Source of the DNA: Bacteroidia bacterium
GTDB lineage: Bacteria > Bacteroidota > Bacteroidia > Bacteroidales > Azobacteroidaceae
Length of the DNA: 59,370 nucleotides
Direction: 5' to 3'
NCBI GenBank assembly: GCA_025999935.1
Contig: BNXY01000010.1
Coordinates: 1-59,370, forward strand
This document shows, in pieces, positions 1 to 8,555 of this stretch. Made by a program: the position numbers and the translations under genes. Within the stretch, counting starts at the first letter, position 1, and every line of letters begins with the position of its first letter. The notes below the pieces were generated by a model. It was not told the DNA's origin. It ran no database searches and saw only the letters and a program-made list of their open reading frames with translations.

Positions 1-71
1 TATCAATATAAAATAATACTAACAGGAAAGGCAAACGGTATTTGGAATAAATAAATTTATGATATAGTCCG

Positions 72-728
72 ATGATTAATTTTATAAAATATAGATTAAA
101 AAAACTTATTTGGCGGGCAAATAAACTGATTTTCTACCGGTCTTCCTGCTTTTCTCGAAGTTCAAATTTTGAAGGATTTAACAGAATTGGCAGAAACAGC
201 AGTTTCTTTGGCAATATGGGATTGGGTTCATATATTGGAGATAATTGTTGTATACAAGGAGAAATCGGGCGTTTTACAAGTATCGCATCTAATGTTTCTT
301 CTCGTTTTGCCATACATCCTTATCTTGAACCTTATGCTACTACAAGTCCATTTTTTTACTCGCTCAAACAACCTAACACATTCGCTAAAAAGCAAATATT
401 TATTGAACATCGCTATGTAGATGAAAAATCAAAAACTCCAATCGTGATAGGGAATGATTGTTGGATATGCGAAAGAGCATTTATTCAGGGAGGTATTAGA
501 ATTTCCGATGGAGTGGTTGTGTTGGCAGGTGCAGTTGTAACAAAAGATATTCCTCCATATTCGATTGTTGGAGGCGTGCCTGCGAAAATCTTGAAATATC
601 GTTATGACGAAGATACAATAAATTTTTTACTGAAAATTAAATGGTGGAACAATTCGATTGAATGGTATAAAAAAAACTGGGAATTACTATGTGATATCGA
701 CAAACTAAAAAAGCACTTTAATATATGA
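72..728 (+). CDS. Hexapeptide-repeat (XAT/CatB-like) O-acetyltransferase
   Basis: A 218-residue left-handed beta-helix acyltransferase. Irregular hexapeptide turns run from about residue 37 to 70 (IGRNSSFFGNMGLGSYIG) and again from about 123 to 175, ending in the typical PPYSIVGGVPAKILKYRY signature of the xenobiotic/sugar acetyltransferase family. Members move an acetyl group from acetyl-CoA to a sugar hydroxyl in the cytoplasm, so in this locus it probably O-acetylates a repeat-unit sugar. Its stop overlaps the next start (ATGA at 725-728), so it is translationally coupled to the polymerase-like gene. The donor is known from the family; the sugar target is inferred only from context. Confidence 0.85.
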   Translation: MINFIKYRLKKLIWRANKLIFYRSSCFSRSSNFEGFNRIGRNSSFFGNMGLGSYIGDNCCIQGEIGRFTSIASNVSSRFAIHPYLEPYATTSPFFYSLKQPNTFAKKQIFIEHRYVDEKSKTPIVIGNDCWICERAFIQGGIRISDGVVVLAGAVVTKDIPPYSIVGGVPAKILKYRYDEDTINFLLKIKWWNNSIEWYKKNWELLCDIDKLKKHFNI

Positions 729-1951
729 GCAAAATAACACCATTCGGTACGATAAAACGTCAGTCCATAGATAATTTTTTAAATTATTTTCTGTTAACAG
801 CAATAATTGCATTATCAGGATTTGAGTTTTTTTATAGAGACAACAGCATTGTTTATTTTCTATTGGTTCCAGTCGGACTCTTTCTTTTCTTAAAGAAAAA
901 ATGTAAAATTTCTTGGCAGTTTCTTTGTTTTATTACTTGTTTATGTATCGTGCTTTTTTTGCAGGATTATCTTTTTTATTTGCCATATTCTAATATCGTT
1001 ACAACAGTTACTCGCTTTTTTGTGTATTTTTTTATTGCATCAGTGGTCAGGGATAACTTCAATAAAGTATTTGTCAATATTATTTATTTTTTATGTGTCG
1101 TAAGTTTGATTTTTTACGTTGCAATAAATCTTTCGGATGGAATCTATCACTTTCTATTAGACATAACGCAAAATATTAAATCGCTTGGAGATATAAGCGA
1201 AGAGTTTATTGCCCGCGATACAAATCCGGGGCATAACCTTATAATTTTTAAAATATCTTTAGCAGGTATTGAACGAAACAATGGACCTTTTTGGGAACCC
1301 GGTATGTTTGCTGTATTTATAAATATTGCATTGTCGGTAAATTTAATAAAAAATGATAAATTCTTAGAAAAGAAAAATTTTATTTTTTTGCTGACTTCAA
1401 TATCTACTCTTTCTATAACTTCCATTGTTGCCACTCTTTTTATTATGACGTACATCTTCTTATTGAAAAGAAATTTTTATTCTTTTGCCTTTGTATTCAT
1501 TTTATTATTGACAATAAAACCTATATATAATTTGCCTTTCATTGCAAATAAAATAGAAAATTATTCAGACAATTCAGATAAGGCTTACAGTCGATTTGGC
1601 TCTCATATTTTGCATTTTGAACAAATCGGTCAGTCGCCTATTCTTGGGCATGGATATAATATGGAAAAAAACATTGTGTCAATTTTAGGAAAATTTGAAG
1701 TGTCGCCTAATGGATTAACTTTTTTAATAGTTTTTTGGGGAATCCCTATGGCAATCTTATTTTATATTCTTTATTTTAAATCATCTTTGATAATTTCTCA
1801 TAGTAATAAGAAATATGCTGTTTTACTTTTTACTGTGATGCTGATAGTTGCTTTTTCACAGGACGTAACAAATCGCCATTTTTATTATGTGTTGGCTATG
1901 TTGCCGCTAACATTTTATAAAGCCAAAAAAAGGGAACAAAATATCCTATAA
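725..1951 (+). CDS. Wzy-like O-antigen/polysaccharide polymerase
   Basis: A 408-residue, strongly hydrophobic protein with roughly ten membrane segments and a larger extracytoplasmic loop around residues 150-200 (contains GIERNNGPFWEPGMFA). The short motif ILGHGYNME near residue 310 resembles the GxGxxN-type loop common in O-antigen polymerase/ligase proteins. Sequence identity in this family is very low, so the call rests on topology, length and position among glycosyltransferases. It would join lipid-linked repeat units on the outer face of the inner membrane. Very AT-rich, like its neighbours. The alternative is an O-antigen ligase. Confidence 0.75.
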   Translation: MSKITPFGTIKRQSIDNFLNYFLLTAIIALSGFEFFYRDNSIVYFLLVPVGLFLFLKKKCKISWQFLCFITCLCIVLFLQDYLFYLPYSNIVTTVTRFFVYFFIASVVRDNFNKVFVNIIYFLCVVSLIFYVAINLSDGIYHFLLDITQNIKSLGDISEEFIARDTNPGHNLIIFKISLAGIERNNGPFWEPGMFAVFINIALSVNLIKNDKFLEKKNFIFLLTSISTLSITSIVATLFIMTYIFLLKRNFYSFAFVFILLLTIKPIYNLPFIANKIENYSDNSDKAYSRFGSHILHFEQIGQSPILGHGYNMEKNIVSILGKFEVSPNGLTFLIVFWGIPMAILFYILYFKSSLIISHSNKKYAVLLFTVMLIVAFSQDVTNRHFYYVLAMLPLTFYKAKKREQNIL

Positions 1952-1983
1952 ATATTAATTATCAAATGTAATAAAATTTCAAA

Positions 1984-3171
1984 ATGAAAGTATATATAAT
2001 TGCCAAAGCATCATATCCTATGGGAATGGCTACTACAAGAAGAGTATATAATTATGCCAAAGGAATTGTGAAAAATAATGTACCCTGTGAAATTCTAATC
2101 CCCATTTCATTAGAAAGATATGGAATAAAACCGTTAAATACACAAAGTGAAGGTGTATATAATGGGACATATTTCAGATATATGTCAGGCTTTCCACAAA
2201 GAAGAAGTAATATTTTTGTCCGACAGTTTGACGATTTTATGGGCTATTTCAAGACATTATATTACATTAAGAGAAATGCAAAGAAAGGGGATGTTGTTTT
2301 TGTATATGGCACAGGAAAGATTTGGGCTTGGTTGCTACAGTATGTTACACATCTTGTTAATGCAAAATCAGTTATGGAATTATGTGAACTTCCGTATGGT
2401 ACAGGTTCCGAGAACGCATCAATTATCAGAAACAGAAAACTAATACTTAAATATATTTTTCCTAAATATGACGGGTTCATCACAATTTCACAAAGTTTAT
2501 TTGAATTAGCCAAACAATATGGAAATAAACAAACAAAGATATTAAAAGTTCCTATTCTGATAAATAACGAAAATATTACATTCCACGACACAAATGAGAA
2601 TAGAGGAATGTATATATTTCATTCAGGTACGTTATATGAACAAAAAGATGGTATTTTGGGAATGTTACAAGCATTTGCTATTGCATCAAAGAAAATAAAT
2701 GTTCCTTTAAAATTTTATTTAACAGGTAATATATCAGATTCTCCATATAAAGATGAAATTAAACGAATAATAGACATAAACCGCTTGGAAACCAAAGTTG
2801 TTTTTACAGGTTATTTAAGCCAAGAAAAACTGATTGATTATCAAAGAAATTGTTTCTTGACAATTATCAATAAATACGACAATCAACAAAATCGGTATTG
2901 TTTTTCCACAAAATTAGGAGAATATTTGTTTTTTTCACGTCCTGTAATTATTACGAATGTAGGAGAAGCCATGTACTATTTGAAAAATAATATAAATGCG
3001 TATATTGTTGAACCCAGTAATCCAGAACTTATTGCCGATAAAATAATTCACGCCTATAAAAATCCAGAAGAAAGGAACAGGATAGCAAAAGCGGGTCAAG
3101 AATTAGCGGAAACGGAATTTAATTATTACTATCACGGAAAAAGACTTGTTTCTTTTTTTAGATATTTATAA
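1984..3171 (+). CDS. Glycosyltransferase family 4 (GT-B fold)
   Basis: A 395-residue GT-B glycosyltransferase. The N-terminal half starts with MKVYIIAKASYP and shows a sugar-acceptor Rossmann domain. The C-terminal half has the GT4 donor domain (HSGTLYEQKDGILGMLQAF about residue 216, VFTGYLSQEKLIDY about 275, and KLGEYLFFSRPVIITNVGEA about 310). The tail FNYYYHGKRLVSFFRYL is a normal complete GT4 end. Probably adds one sugar to the undecaprenyl-linked repeat unit at the inner face of the membrane. Donor and linkage cannot be read from sequence. It sits 32 bp after the polymerase-like gene in the same direction. Confidence 0.85.
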   Translation: MKVYIIAKASYPMGMATTRRVYNYAKGIVKNNVPCEILIPISLERYGIKPLNTQSEGVYNGTYFRYMSGFPQRRSNIFVRQFDDFMGYFKTLYYIKRNAKKGDVVFVYGTGKIWAWLLQYVTHLVNAKSVMELCELPYGTGSENASIIRNRKLILKYIFPKYDGFITISQSLFELAKQYGNKQTKILKVPILINNENITFHDTNENRGMYIFHSGTLYEQKDGILGMLQAFAIASKKINVPLKFYLTGNISDSPYKDEIKRIIDINRLETKVVFTGYLSQEKLIDYQRNCFLTIINKYDNQQNRYCFSTKLGEYLFFSRPVIITNVGEAMYYLKNNINAYIVEPSNPELIADKIIHAYKNPEERNRIAKAGQELAETEFNYYYHGKRLVSFFRYL

Positions 3172-3325
3172 TCTTGTATCGAATGAAATTATCTTTGAAA
3201 ATCAATCTGAATTAAAAATATTTGAACAAAATATTGAAAATGATTTCATCTCGGGTTGTCATAGTTGGGATAAAATTTGTGAACAATTAGTAAAATATTA
3301 TGAGAATATTAGAAATAGTATATAA
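3107..3325 (+). pseudogene. Possible C-terminal remnant of a lost glycosyltransferase
   Basis: Between two intact glycosyltransferases a different reading frame stays open from 3107 to the stop at 3323-3325. From about 3170 it reads like a real protein tail: SNEIIFENQSELKIFEQN followed by SWDKICEQLVKYYENI. That resembles the last 40-50 residues of GT4-type enzymes (compare YTWSKISAQYAELF at the end of the intact DUF1972 gene at 8556-9641). No start codon or catalytic domain is present. I infer that the rest of a glycosyltransferase gene was deleted when the present neighbours were joined. In such AT-rich DNA a chance frame is possible, so confidence is low. Confidence 0.35.
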
Positions 3326-4388
3326 TTTGTCATCAGGAGGCTTAGAACGGTTTGTCGTTGATTTGGCAAATCAGTTATCAAAAACAAGCGATGTTACTAT
3401 TGTGTCAATAAAAGATGATGGAATGCCCAAAAACAGTTTTTATAAATCAGAAATTGGGAATAATGTAAGATATAAAAGATTCGATTCAAAAATTAGTTTT
3501 CGTTATTTTTTTGATATATATATATTTCTTATAAAAGAAAAACCCAATGTTGTTCATTTTAATGGTACTAATTTGCCTTTGTATTTTTTGCTGCCAATCT
3601 TATTTTACAGAAAATGTAAATATTTTCAAACGATACATATTGATGTTTCCATTTCTGATTCAACCCGTTCATTTTTTTTTCTAAAACAGTTCCTATATAG
3701 GTTGGGATTTGTAAAAATTTGTGCTATTTCAAAATATAATCAGAAAAAATTAAATGAAACATTTAATATAAATAATACAATCACTATTGTTAATGGGAGA
3801 AATAATATGGTTGTTTCTCCCAATATTTACAATGTTCGTAAAGAAATAGATTTGTACAAAGCAACAAAAAATACAATTTGTTTTATTCATATTGGGCGTT
3901 GTGCTATTCAAAAAAACCAAACTATGTTAATCGAAGCATTTAATCAGTTCAGTAAAAAATATGATTCAATATTATTAATAATTGGTAATGGTTTCGATAA
4001 TCAATTAGGAAAATCATTAAAAATGATTGCTAATGATAAAGTGTTTTTTTTGGGAGAAAAAAACAACATTGCCGACTGGCTGTGTTGTTCAGATGCTTTT
4101 TGCTTATCTTCATTATATGAAGGGCTGCCAATTAGTTTAATTGAGGCATTTTCTCAGCAATGTATTCCAATATCTACACCTGTTTCAGGATGCATTGATT
4201 ACATTATTGACGGGGAAACAGGATATATCTCTGATAATTTTAACACAAATAATTACCTTGAAACAATGGAAAGATATATTAATAATAGAAATAAAATTAA
4301 TAAAAAACTTCTATTAAAACTCTACAACGAAAATTTCACTATGAAACACTGCACAAATAATTATATTAACTGGTTTAATAAAAAGTAA
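3300..4388 (+). CDS. Glycosyltransferase family 4
   Basis: A 362-residue GT4 enzyme. The N-terminus MRILEIVYNLSSGGLERFV carries the typical GG(L/A)E motif of the acceptor domain. The donor-binding domain begins about residue 195 (HIGRCAIQKNQTMLIEAF), and the EX7E catalytic/nucleotide-binding motif is EGLPISLIE at about 273-281. It acts in the cytoplasm on the lipid-linked repeat unit. The start ATG at 3300 lies inside the frame that appears to be a remnant of another glycosyltransferase. The next gene follows after 7 bp, so the two are co-transcribed. Sugar specificity is unknown. Confidence 0.87.
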   Translation: MRILEIVYNLSSGGLERFVVDLANQLSKTSDVTIVSIKDDGMPKNSFYKSEIGNNVRYKRFDSKISFRYFFDIYIFLIKEKPNVVHFNGTNLPLYFLLPILFYRKCKYFQTIHIDVSISDSTRSFFFLKQFLYRLGFVKICAISKYNQKKLNETFNINNTITIVNGRNNMVVSPNIYNVRKEIDLYKATKNTICFIHIGRCAIQKNQTMLIEAFNQFSKKYDSILLIIGNGFDNQLGKSLKMIANDKVFFLGEKNNIADWLCCSDAFCLSSLYEGLPISLIEAFSQQCIPISTPVSGCIDYIIDGETGYISDNFNTNNYLETMERYINNRNKINKKLLLKLYNENFTMKHCTNNYINWFNKK

Positions 4389-4395
4389 AAAAATT

Positions 4396-5280
4396 ATGCG
4401 TAAATTTTTTAAGCGAGTATTAGGATATATTATAAAAAAATGTTCTCCATTTATAAAAAATGATGAATTATACTCTCGAACACAATACCAATTAGAAATG
4501 GAGAAGAAACTAAATTTAGATAATCCTATAACGTTTAATGAAAAACTACAATGGTTAAAGCTGTATTATAGAAATCCACTATACACAAGGTTAGTTGATA
4601 AATATGACGTCAAAAACTATGTTAAAACAATTATCGGAAAAGAATATATCATTCCTACTATTGGTGTTTGGGATAAGTTTGAAGATATTGATTTTGATAT
4701 TTTGCCCAATCAATTTGTTCTAAAGTGCACGCACGATTCTGGGGGGATTGTAATATGTAAAGATAAGGAAAGGTTAAACATCAAAAAAGCAAAAGTAATC
4801 ATCAATAAAAGTTTGAAAACCAATTTTTTTTATAGACATCGTGAATATCCTTATAAAGATGTCAAACCGCGAATTATCGCTGAAAAATATATGGTAGATG
4901 AGTTTGGTGTAGAGTTGAAAGATTATAAATTTTTCTGTTTCAACGGTCAAGTTAAATTTTTGTTTGTCGCTTCTGAGCGATTTATTGATACAAAATTTGA
5001 TTTTTTTGATACTGATTTTAACCATTTATCTTTTTTACAAGGTCATCCAAATTCAACAAAAGGCATAACAAAACCAAAAGACTTTGAAAAAATGAAATCA
5101 ATAGCCACTCGTTTGTCGGCAGGTATTCCACAAGTAAGAATTGATTTGTATAACATAAACGGAAAAATATATTTCGGTGAATATACTTTTACTCATTTTG
5201 CAGGATTAGTTCCTTTCGTTCCCGATTGTTGGGATAAAATCATCGGAGATTGGTTGGACATTTCGGATTTGAAGAAATAA
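4396..5280 (+). CDS. TupA-like ATP-grasp protein
   Basis: A 294-residue protein matching the TupA-like ATP-grasp family found in polysaccharide loci. Visible signatures are NPITFNEKLQWLKLYYRNPL near residue 43, DKYDVKNYV near 72, LKCTHDSGG about 115, ITAEKY-type IIAEKYMVD about 160, KDYKFFCFNG about 175 and the C-terminal GKIYFGEYTFTHFAGL. TupA was described as joining acidic residues to teichuronopeptide; the homologues in capsule clusters probably attach an amino acid or another carboxyl-activated group to a sugar, which here is inference. It lies between two glycosyltransferase genes with short gaps and shares their low GC. Confidence 0.8.
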   Translation: MRKFFKRVLGYIIKKCSPFIKNDELYSRTQYQLEMEKKLNLDNPITFNEKLQWLKLYYRNPLYTRLVDKYDVKNYVKTIIGKEYIIPTIGVWDKFEDIDFDILPNQFVLKCTHDSGGIVICKDKERLNIKKAKVIINKSLKTNFFYRHREYPYKDVKPRIIAEKYMVDEFGVELKDYKFFCFNGQVKFLFVASERFIDTKFDFFDTDFNHLSFLQGHPNSTKGITKPKDFEKMKSIATRLSAGIPQVRIDLYNINGKIYFGEYTFTHFAGLVPFVPDCWDKIIGDWLDISDLKK

Positions 5281-5293
5281 ATTTTATAAATGT

Positions 5294-6241
5294 ATGAAAG
5301 TCCTTCACATAACAGTAAACTATCCAACCAAACATCATCCTATTTTAGGCATCTTTGTTAAGGAACAAGTAGATTCGTTAATTAAACAAGGAATTATTTG
5401 TGATGTTTTTTTTATTAATGGAACAGAAAAAGGGATTAAAGAGTATGTTTTTGCAGTTTTCAGATTAATGAAAATTCTGATGACAAAAAAATACGATGTT
5501 ATTCATTGTCATCATATTCTTAGTGGTGTTATTTTAATTTTTTCTGGCGGCGCATTCTTTAACAAATGTGTTTTGTCTTATCAAAATGATCCAAGCAGAG
5601 AACTTGGAAATAAAATATTTTATTTTATTTATCCTTTTTTTAATAAAATTATAGTAAAAAATAAATCTAAGTACTTGAAATATAATAAAGTAACTTATTT
5701 TCCTAATGGAGTCAATTCTAACTTTTTTCAACCATTAAATAAGATTGATTGTCGAAATCAATTGAAGTTGTCAAAAGATAAGATATACATTTTATATATG
5801 GATTCCAATAAAGGAAAGAGAACTCAAAAAAGAAAAGATCGGTTTGATGAAACACTTAAAATATTAAGAAATAACAATAATTTAGATAATATCGAATCAA
5901 TTGAATTAACCAATACGCCAAGAGAATTTATTCCATTATATATGAATGCCTGCGATTTACATTTACTTTCCTCCGATTTTGAAGGTTCACCAAATTCGGT
6001 AAAAGAATGTCTTTGTTGTAACACTCAGATTGTTTCAACAGATGTCGGTAATGTAAAAGATATGATAGGAGATATTCCTGGTTGTTATTTGGCAAAAAAT
6101 TTTACTTCAGACGAATTAGCAGAGGGTGTAAAATATGTTTTAGATTTTAAACATTTTAATGGAAGGGAACTTTTTTTGGCAAAAGGATATGGAATTGAAA
6201 ATGTAGCAAAACAATTGCTATCTTTATATAAACAACTATGA
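5294..6241 (+). CDS. Glycosyltransferase family 4, short form
   Basis: A 315-residue GT4 protein, 40-60 residues shorter than usual. It opens with MKVLHITVNYPTKHHPILG and the acceptor-domain phrase FVKEQVDSLIKQG, has VIHCHHILSG about residue 77, and ends with the donor domain in which the EX7E motif is EGSPNSVKE near residue 230. The shortening is mainly in the linker around residues 120-150, and both catalytic halves are present, so it is probably functional. It is the last gene of the AT-rich block; the following DNA changes to a different base composition. Confidence 0.83.
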   Translation: MKVLHITVNYPTKHHPILGIFVKEQVDSLIKQGIICDVFFINGTEKGIKEYVFAVFRLMKILMTKKYDVIHCHHILSGVILIFSGGAFFNKCVLSYQNDPSRELGNKIFYFIYPFFNKIIVKNKSKYLKYNKVTYFPNGVNSNFFQPLNKIDCRNQLKLSKDKIYILYMDSNKGKRTQKRKDRFDETLKILRNNNNLDNIESIELTNTPREFIPLYMNACDLHLLSSDFEGSPNSVKECLCCNTQIVSTDVGNVKDMIGDIPGCYLAKNFTSDELAEGVKYVLDFKHFNGRELFLAKGYGIENVAKQLLSLYKQL

Positions 6242-6324
6242 ACTTTCGCGGTTGTAAAAAAGTATTTTCCCCATTTGGTCTCTTTCTTTCTTGAGTGACT
6301 TATCCCATTCTCGAAATTCGTAGA

Positions 6325-6355
6325 TTTGGATTTTCGGAAAAAAGCATTACTTTTG
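6325..6355 (+). promoter_or_regulatory. Bacteroidetes-type promoter before the DUF4143 ATPase gene
   Basis: TTTG at 6325-6328, then 19 bases, then TACTTTTG at 6348-6355. This fits the Bacteroidetes sigma-factor pattern TTTG-N19-TAnnTTTG and lies 43 bp before the ATG at 6399. Confidence 0.6.
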
Positions 6356-6398
6356 CATTGGATTTCCGGGAAATTTATATAAATATTGCCTTGTAAAA

Positions 6399-7426
6399 AT
6401 GGAAAATAAATATATTAAACGAATCATAGACAATGATTTAACTACTTGGGCTGCTGATTTCGATAGAATGCCGCTTCTGTTGCGTGGTGCAAGGCAAGTC
6501 GGAAAATCAAGTTCGGTCAGAAATTTATCTTGCCATTTTGAAAACTTTGTGGAAATTAATTTCGAGAAAAACAAAAAAGCACGCAAGGCATTCGAGGGCG
6601 ACTTGATTCCGGAGGAAATTTGTAATAATCTTTCTTATTTGCTTGGGAAAGATATTATTGCAGGGAAAACCTTACTTTTTTTCGACGAGATACAAGCGTG
6701 TCCTGCTGCTATTGAATCATTGCGTTTTTTCTACGAAGATTATCCGGAATTACACCTTATAGCCGCCGGTTCATTACTTGAATTTGCTTTGGCAGAATTG
6801 AATTCTTTCGGTGTGGGGCGCATACAGTCGCTGTTTATGTATCCGTTTTCGTTCAATGAATTTTTACACTCATTAGACGAAGACAGGTTGATTGAATTGA
6901 TTGATGAACAGACGGAGAACAAGCCGATATTTGATCCTGTCCACCAGAAACTACTTCAATATCTGAAAATATTTTTGATAACAGGCGGAATGCCAAAAGT
7001 AATAGCGACCTATCAGGCGACAAAAGATTTGTTAAAATGCGGCAATGTATTATCACAGTTGCTCAATTCACTGAAAACGGATTTTGCAAAATACAGGAAA
7101 CGGGTACCGGAACTGCGTTTGACAAATGTTTTTAATTCTGTTGCAAATCAAATGGGTAAAAAATTTGTTTATGCAATGCTTTCCCACAACTATACAATTG
7201 GGTGCGCGAGGCGCGCAACAGTAATGCCGAGGTGGATTATTTGATTCAAAGACACAACAAAATAATTCCTGTAGAAGTGAAATCGGGAACAAAAGGCAGT
7301 ATGCAGAGTATGCACCTGTTTATGAACGAAAAACAATCGGAATACGGCATACGGACTTCGCTCGAAAATTTTGGGCAATACGATAAAATTCGAGTAGTAC
7401 CGCTGTATGCTGTTGGGCATATTTAA
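6399..7426 (+). pseudogene. AAA ATPase with DUF4143 domain, disrupted by internal deletion and frameshift
   Basis: The first frame (6399 to about 7175) encodes the AAA part of the family: Walker A region LLRGARQVGKSSSVRNL near residue 27, Walker B TLLFFDEIQACP near 90, IAAGSLLEFAL near 125 and a start of the C-terminal part ending in NSVANQMGKKFVYA. The true C-terminus is in another frame from about 7182: QLYNWVREARNSNAEVDYLI, then IIPVEVKSGTKGSMQSM, ending at 7426. Intact members are usually 400 residues or more; about 100 residues between FVYA and the QLYNW block are missing. The first frame runs on into a short unrelated tail that stops at 7244. This is a decayed gene rather than two genes. 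Members may be ATPases tied to defence or mobile DNA; their function is poorly known. Confidence 0.85.
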
Positions 7427-7429
7427 TTC

Positions 7430-7590
7430 TTAACTTTTCATAAAATCTGTATATGTGTGCAAAGATTCATTTTGCACCGCTTGTGTATTATCCTCAAAAT
7501 ATTTATGAATTAAAAAACATTGGCTATTAAATTCGCCATTATTAGTTTTTTTGCCAAAATTATCCAAAAAAACAGAATTATATTCTAAAC
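7430..7590 (-). pseudogene. Unidentified protein-like open frame on the opposite strand
   Basis: The 226-bp gap before the RmlD-like gene has one open frame on the minus strand that reads like a genuine protein end: YNSVFLDNFGKKTNNGEF, then CFLIHKYFEDNTQAV and a final TYTDFMKS before a stop at 7430-7432. There is no good start codon and I do not recognise a family. It points toward the broken ATPase and could be another fragment left by rearrangement at this site. A chance open frame cannot be excluded. Confidence 0.3.
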
Positions 7591-7652
7591 GATGAACGAA
7601 CGCGCCGAATGGTCGAATTGGACAGGCCTACATAAAATTTAAACAATATAAT

Positions 7653-8555
7653 ATGAAGAAAAAAATCTACATCGCCGGCTGCGGAGGCATGCTGGGCGAA
7701 GCGTTTTACACGCAATTCAAAGATGAATATGAAATTAAATGTACCGATAAGGACGTGAATGTCGATTGGTTGTCATTCCTCGATTTCAGAGATTTTGAAG
7801 CATACAAAAAAGAGGTGTTGGAATTTCAACCCGACTATTTGTTTCATTTGGGAGCTTATACCGATTTGGAATGGTGTGAGCAAAATGCAGATGAAACTTA
7901 TCTGACAAACACGCTGTGTGTAGAAAATGCGGTGTATATTGCCAATGAATTGGATATTCCGTTATTGTATATCTCAACCGCCGGAATATTTGACGGGCAA
8001 AAAGAATTGTACGACGATTGGGATACACCTAATCCTTTGGGCGTATATGCCCGTTCCAAATATATGGGTGAGCGGTTTGTGGTGGAAAATGCCAAACGGT
8101 ATCTGGTTTGCCGCGCCGGTTGGATGATGGGTTCGGGACCTTCAAAAGATAAAAAGTTCATTCAAAAAATAATGAAACAACTCAGAGACGGCAAGAAAGA
8201 ACTTTTCATTGTAAATGATAAAGACGGTACGCCCACTTATACGCAGGATTTTGCCAAAACGGTAAAAGAATTGATTCAACACGAATATTGGGGATTGTAT
8301 AACTGTGTTTGCGGCGGACAAACAGGTCGATTGGAAGTTGCACAAGACTTGATAAAAGTTTTAGGAAAAGAAAATGAAATCAAAATCACACCGGTTGATT
8401 CGGGTTATTTCAAGGATATTTATTTTGCCGAACGTCCCGCTTCGGAACGCTTGCTGACACGCAAACTGAATATTAGAGGTGTCAATCAAATGAAAGATTG
8501 GCGCGTGGCTTTGAAAGAGTACATAGAAAATTATTATCAGGGATATTTGAACTGA
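7653..8555 (+). CDS. RmlD-like NAD(P)-dependent sugar reductase (SDR)
   Basis: A 300-residue extended short-chain dehydrogenase of the RmlD substrate-binding type. The dinucleotide motif is GCGGMLG (residues 9-15), the catalytic pair is in YARSK (Y132, K136), and STAGIFDG just before it supplies the usual serine/threonine. RmlD reduces dTDP-4-dehydrorhamnose to dTDP-L-rhamnose, but no rmlA, rmlB or rmlC is nearby, so another 4-keto sugar is equally possible. It is directly followed by the DUF1972 glycosyltransferase (start 1 bp after the stop), which suggests that this enzyme makes the donor for that transferase. Confidence 0.85.
   Translation: MKKKIYIAGCGGMLGEAFYTQFKDEYEIKCTDKDVNVDWLSFLDFRDFEAYKKEVLEFQPDYLFHLGAYTDLEWCEQNADETYLTNTLCVENAVYIANELDIPLLYISTAGIFDGQKELYDDWDTPNPLGVYARSKYMGERFVVENAKRYLVCRAGWMMGSGPSKDKKFIQKIMKQLRDGKKELFIVNDKDGTPTYTQDFAKTVKELIQHEYWGLYNCVCGGQTGRLEVAQDLIKVLGKENEIKITPVDSGYFKDIYFAERPASERLLTRKLNIRGVNQMKDWRVALKEYIENYYQGYLN

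Noticed and set aside
7653..8555. Calling this gene rmlD outright
   Set aside because: No rmlA, rmlB or rmlC is in the window and related reductases act on other 4-keto sugars, so only the family is given.
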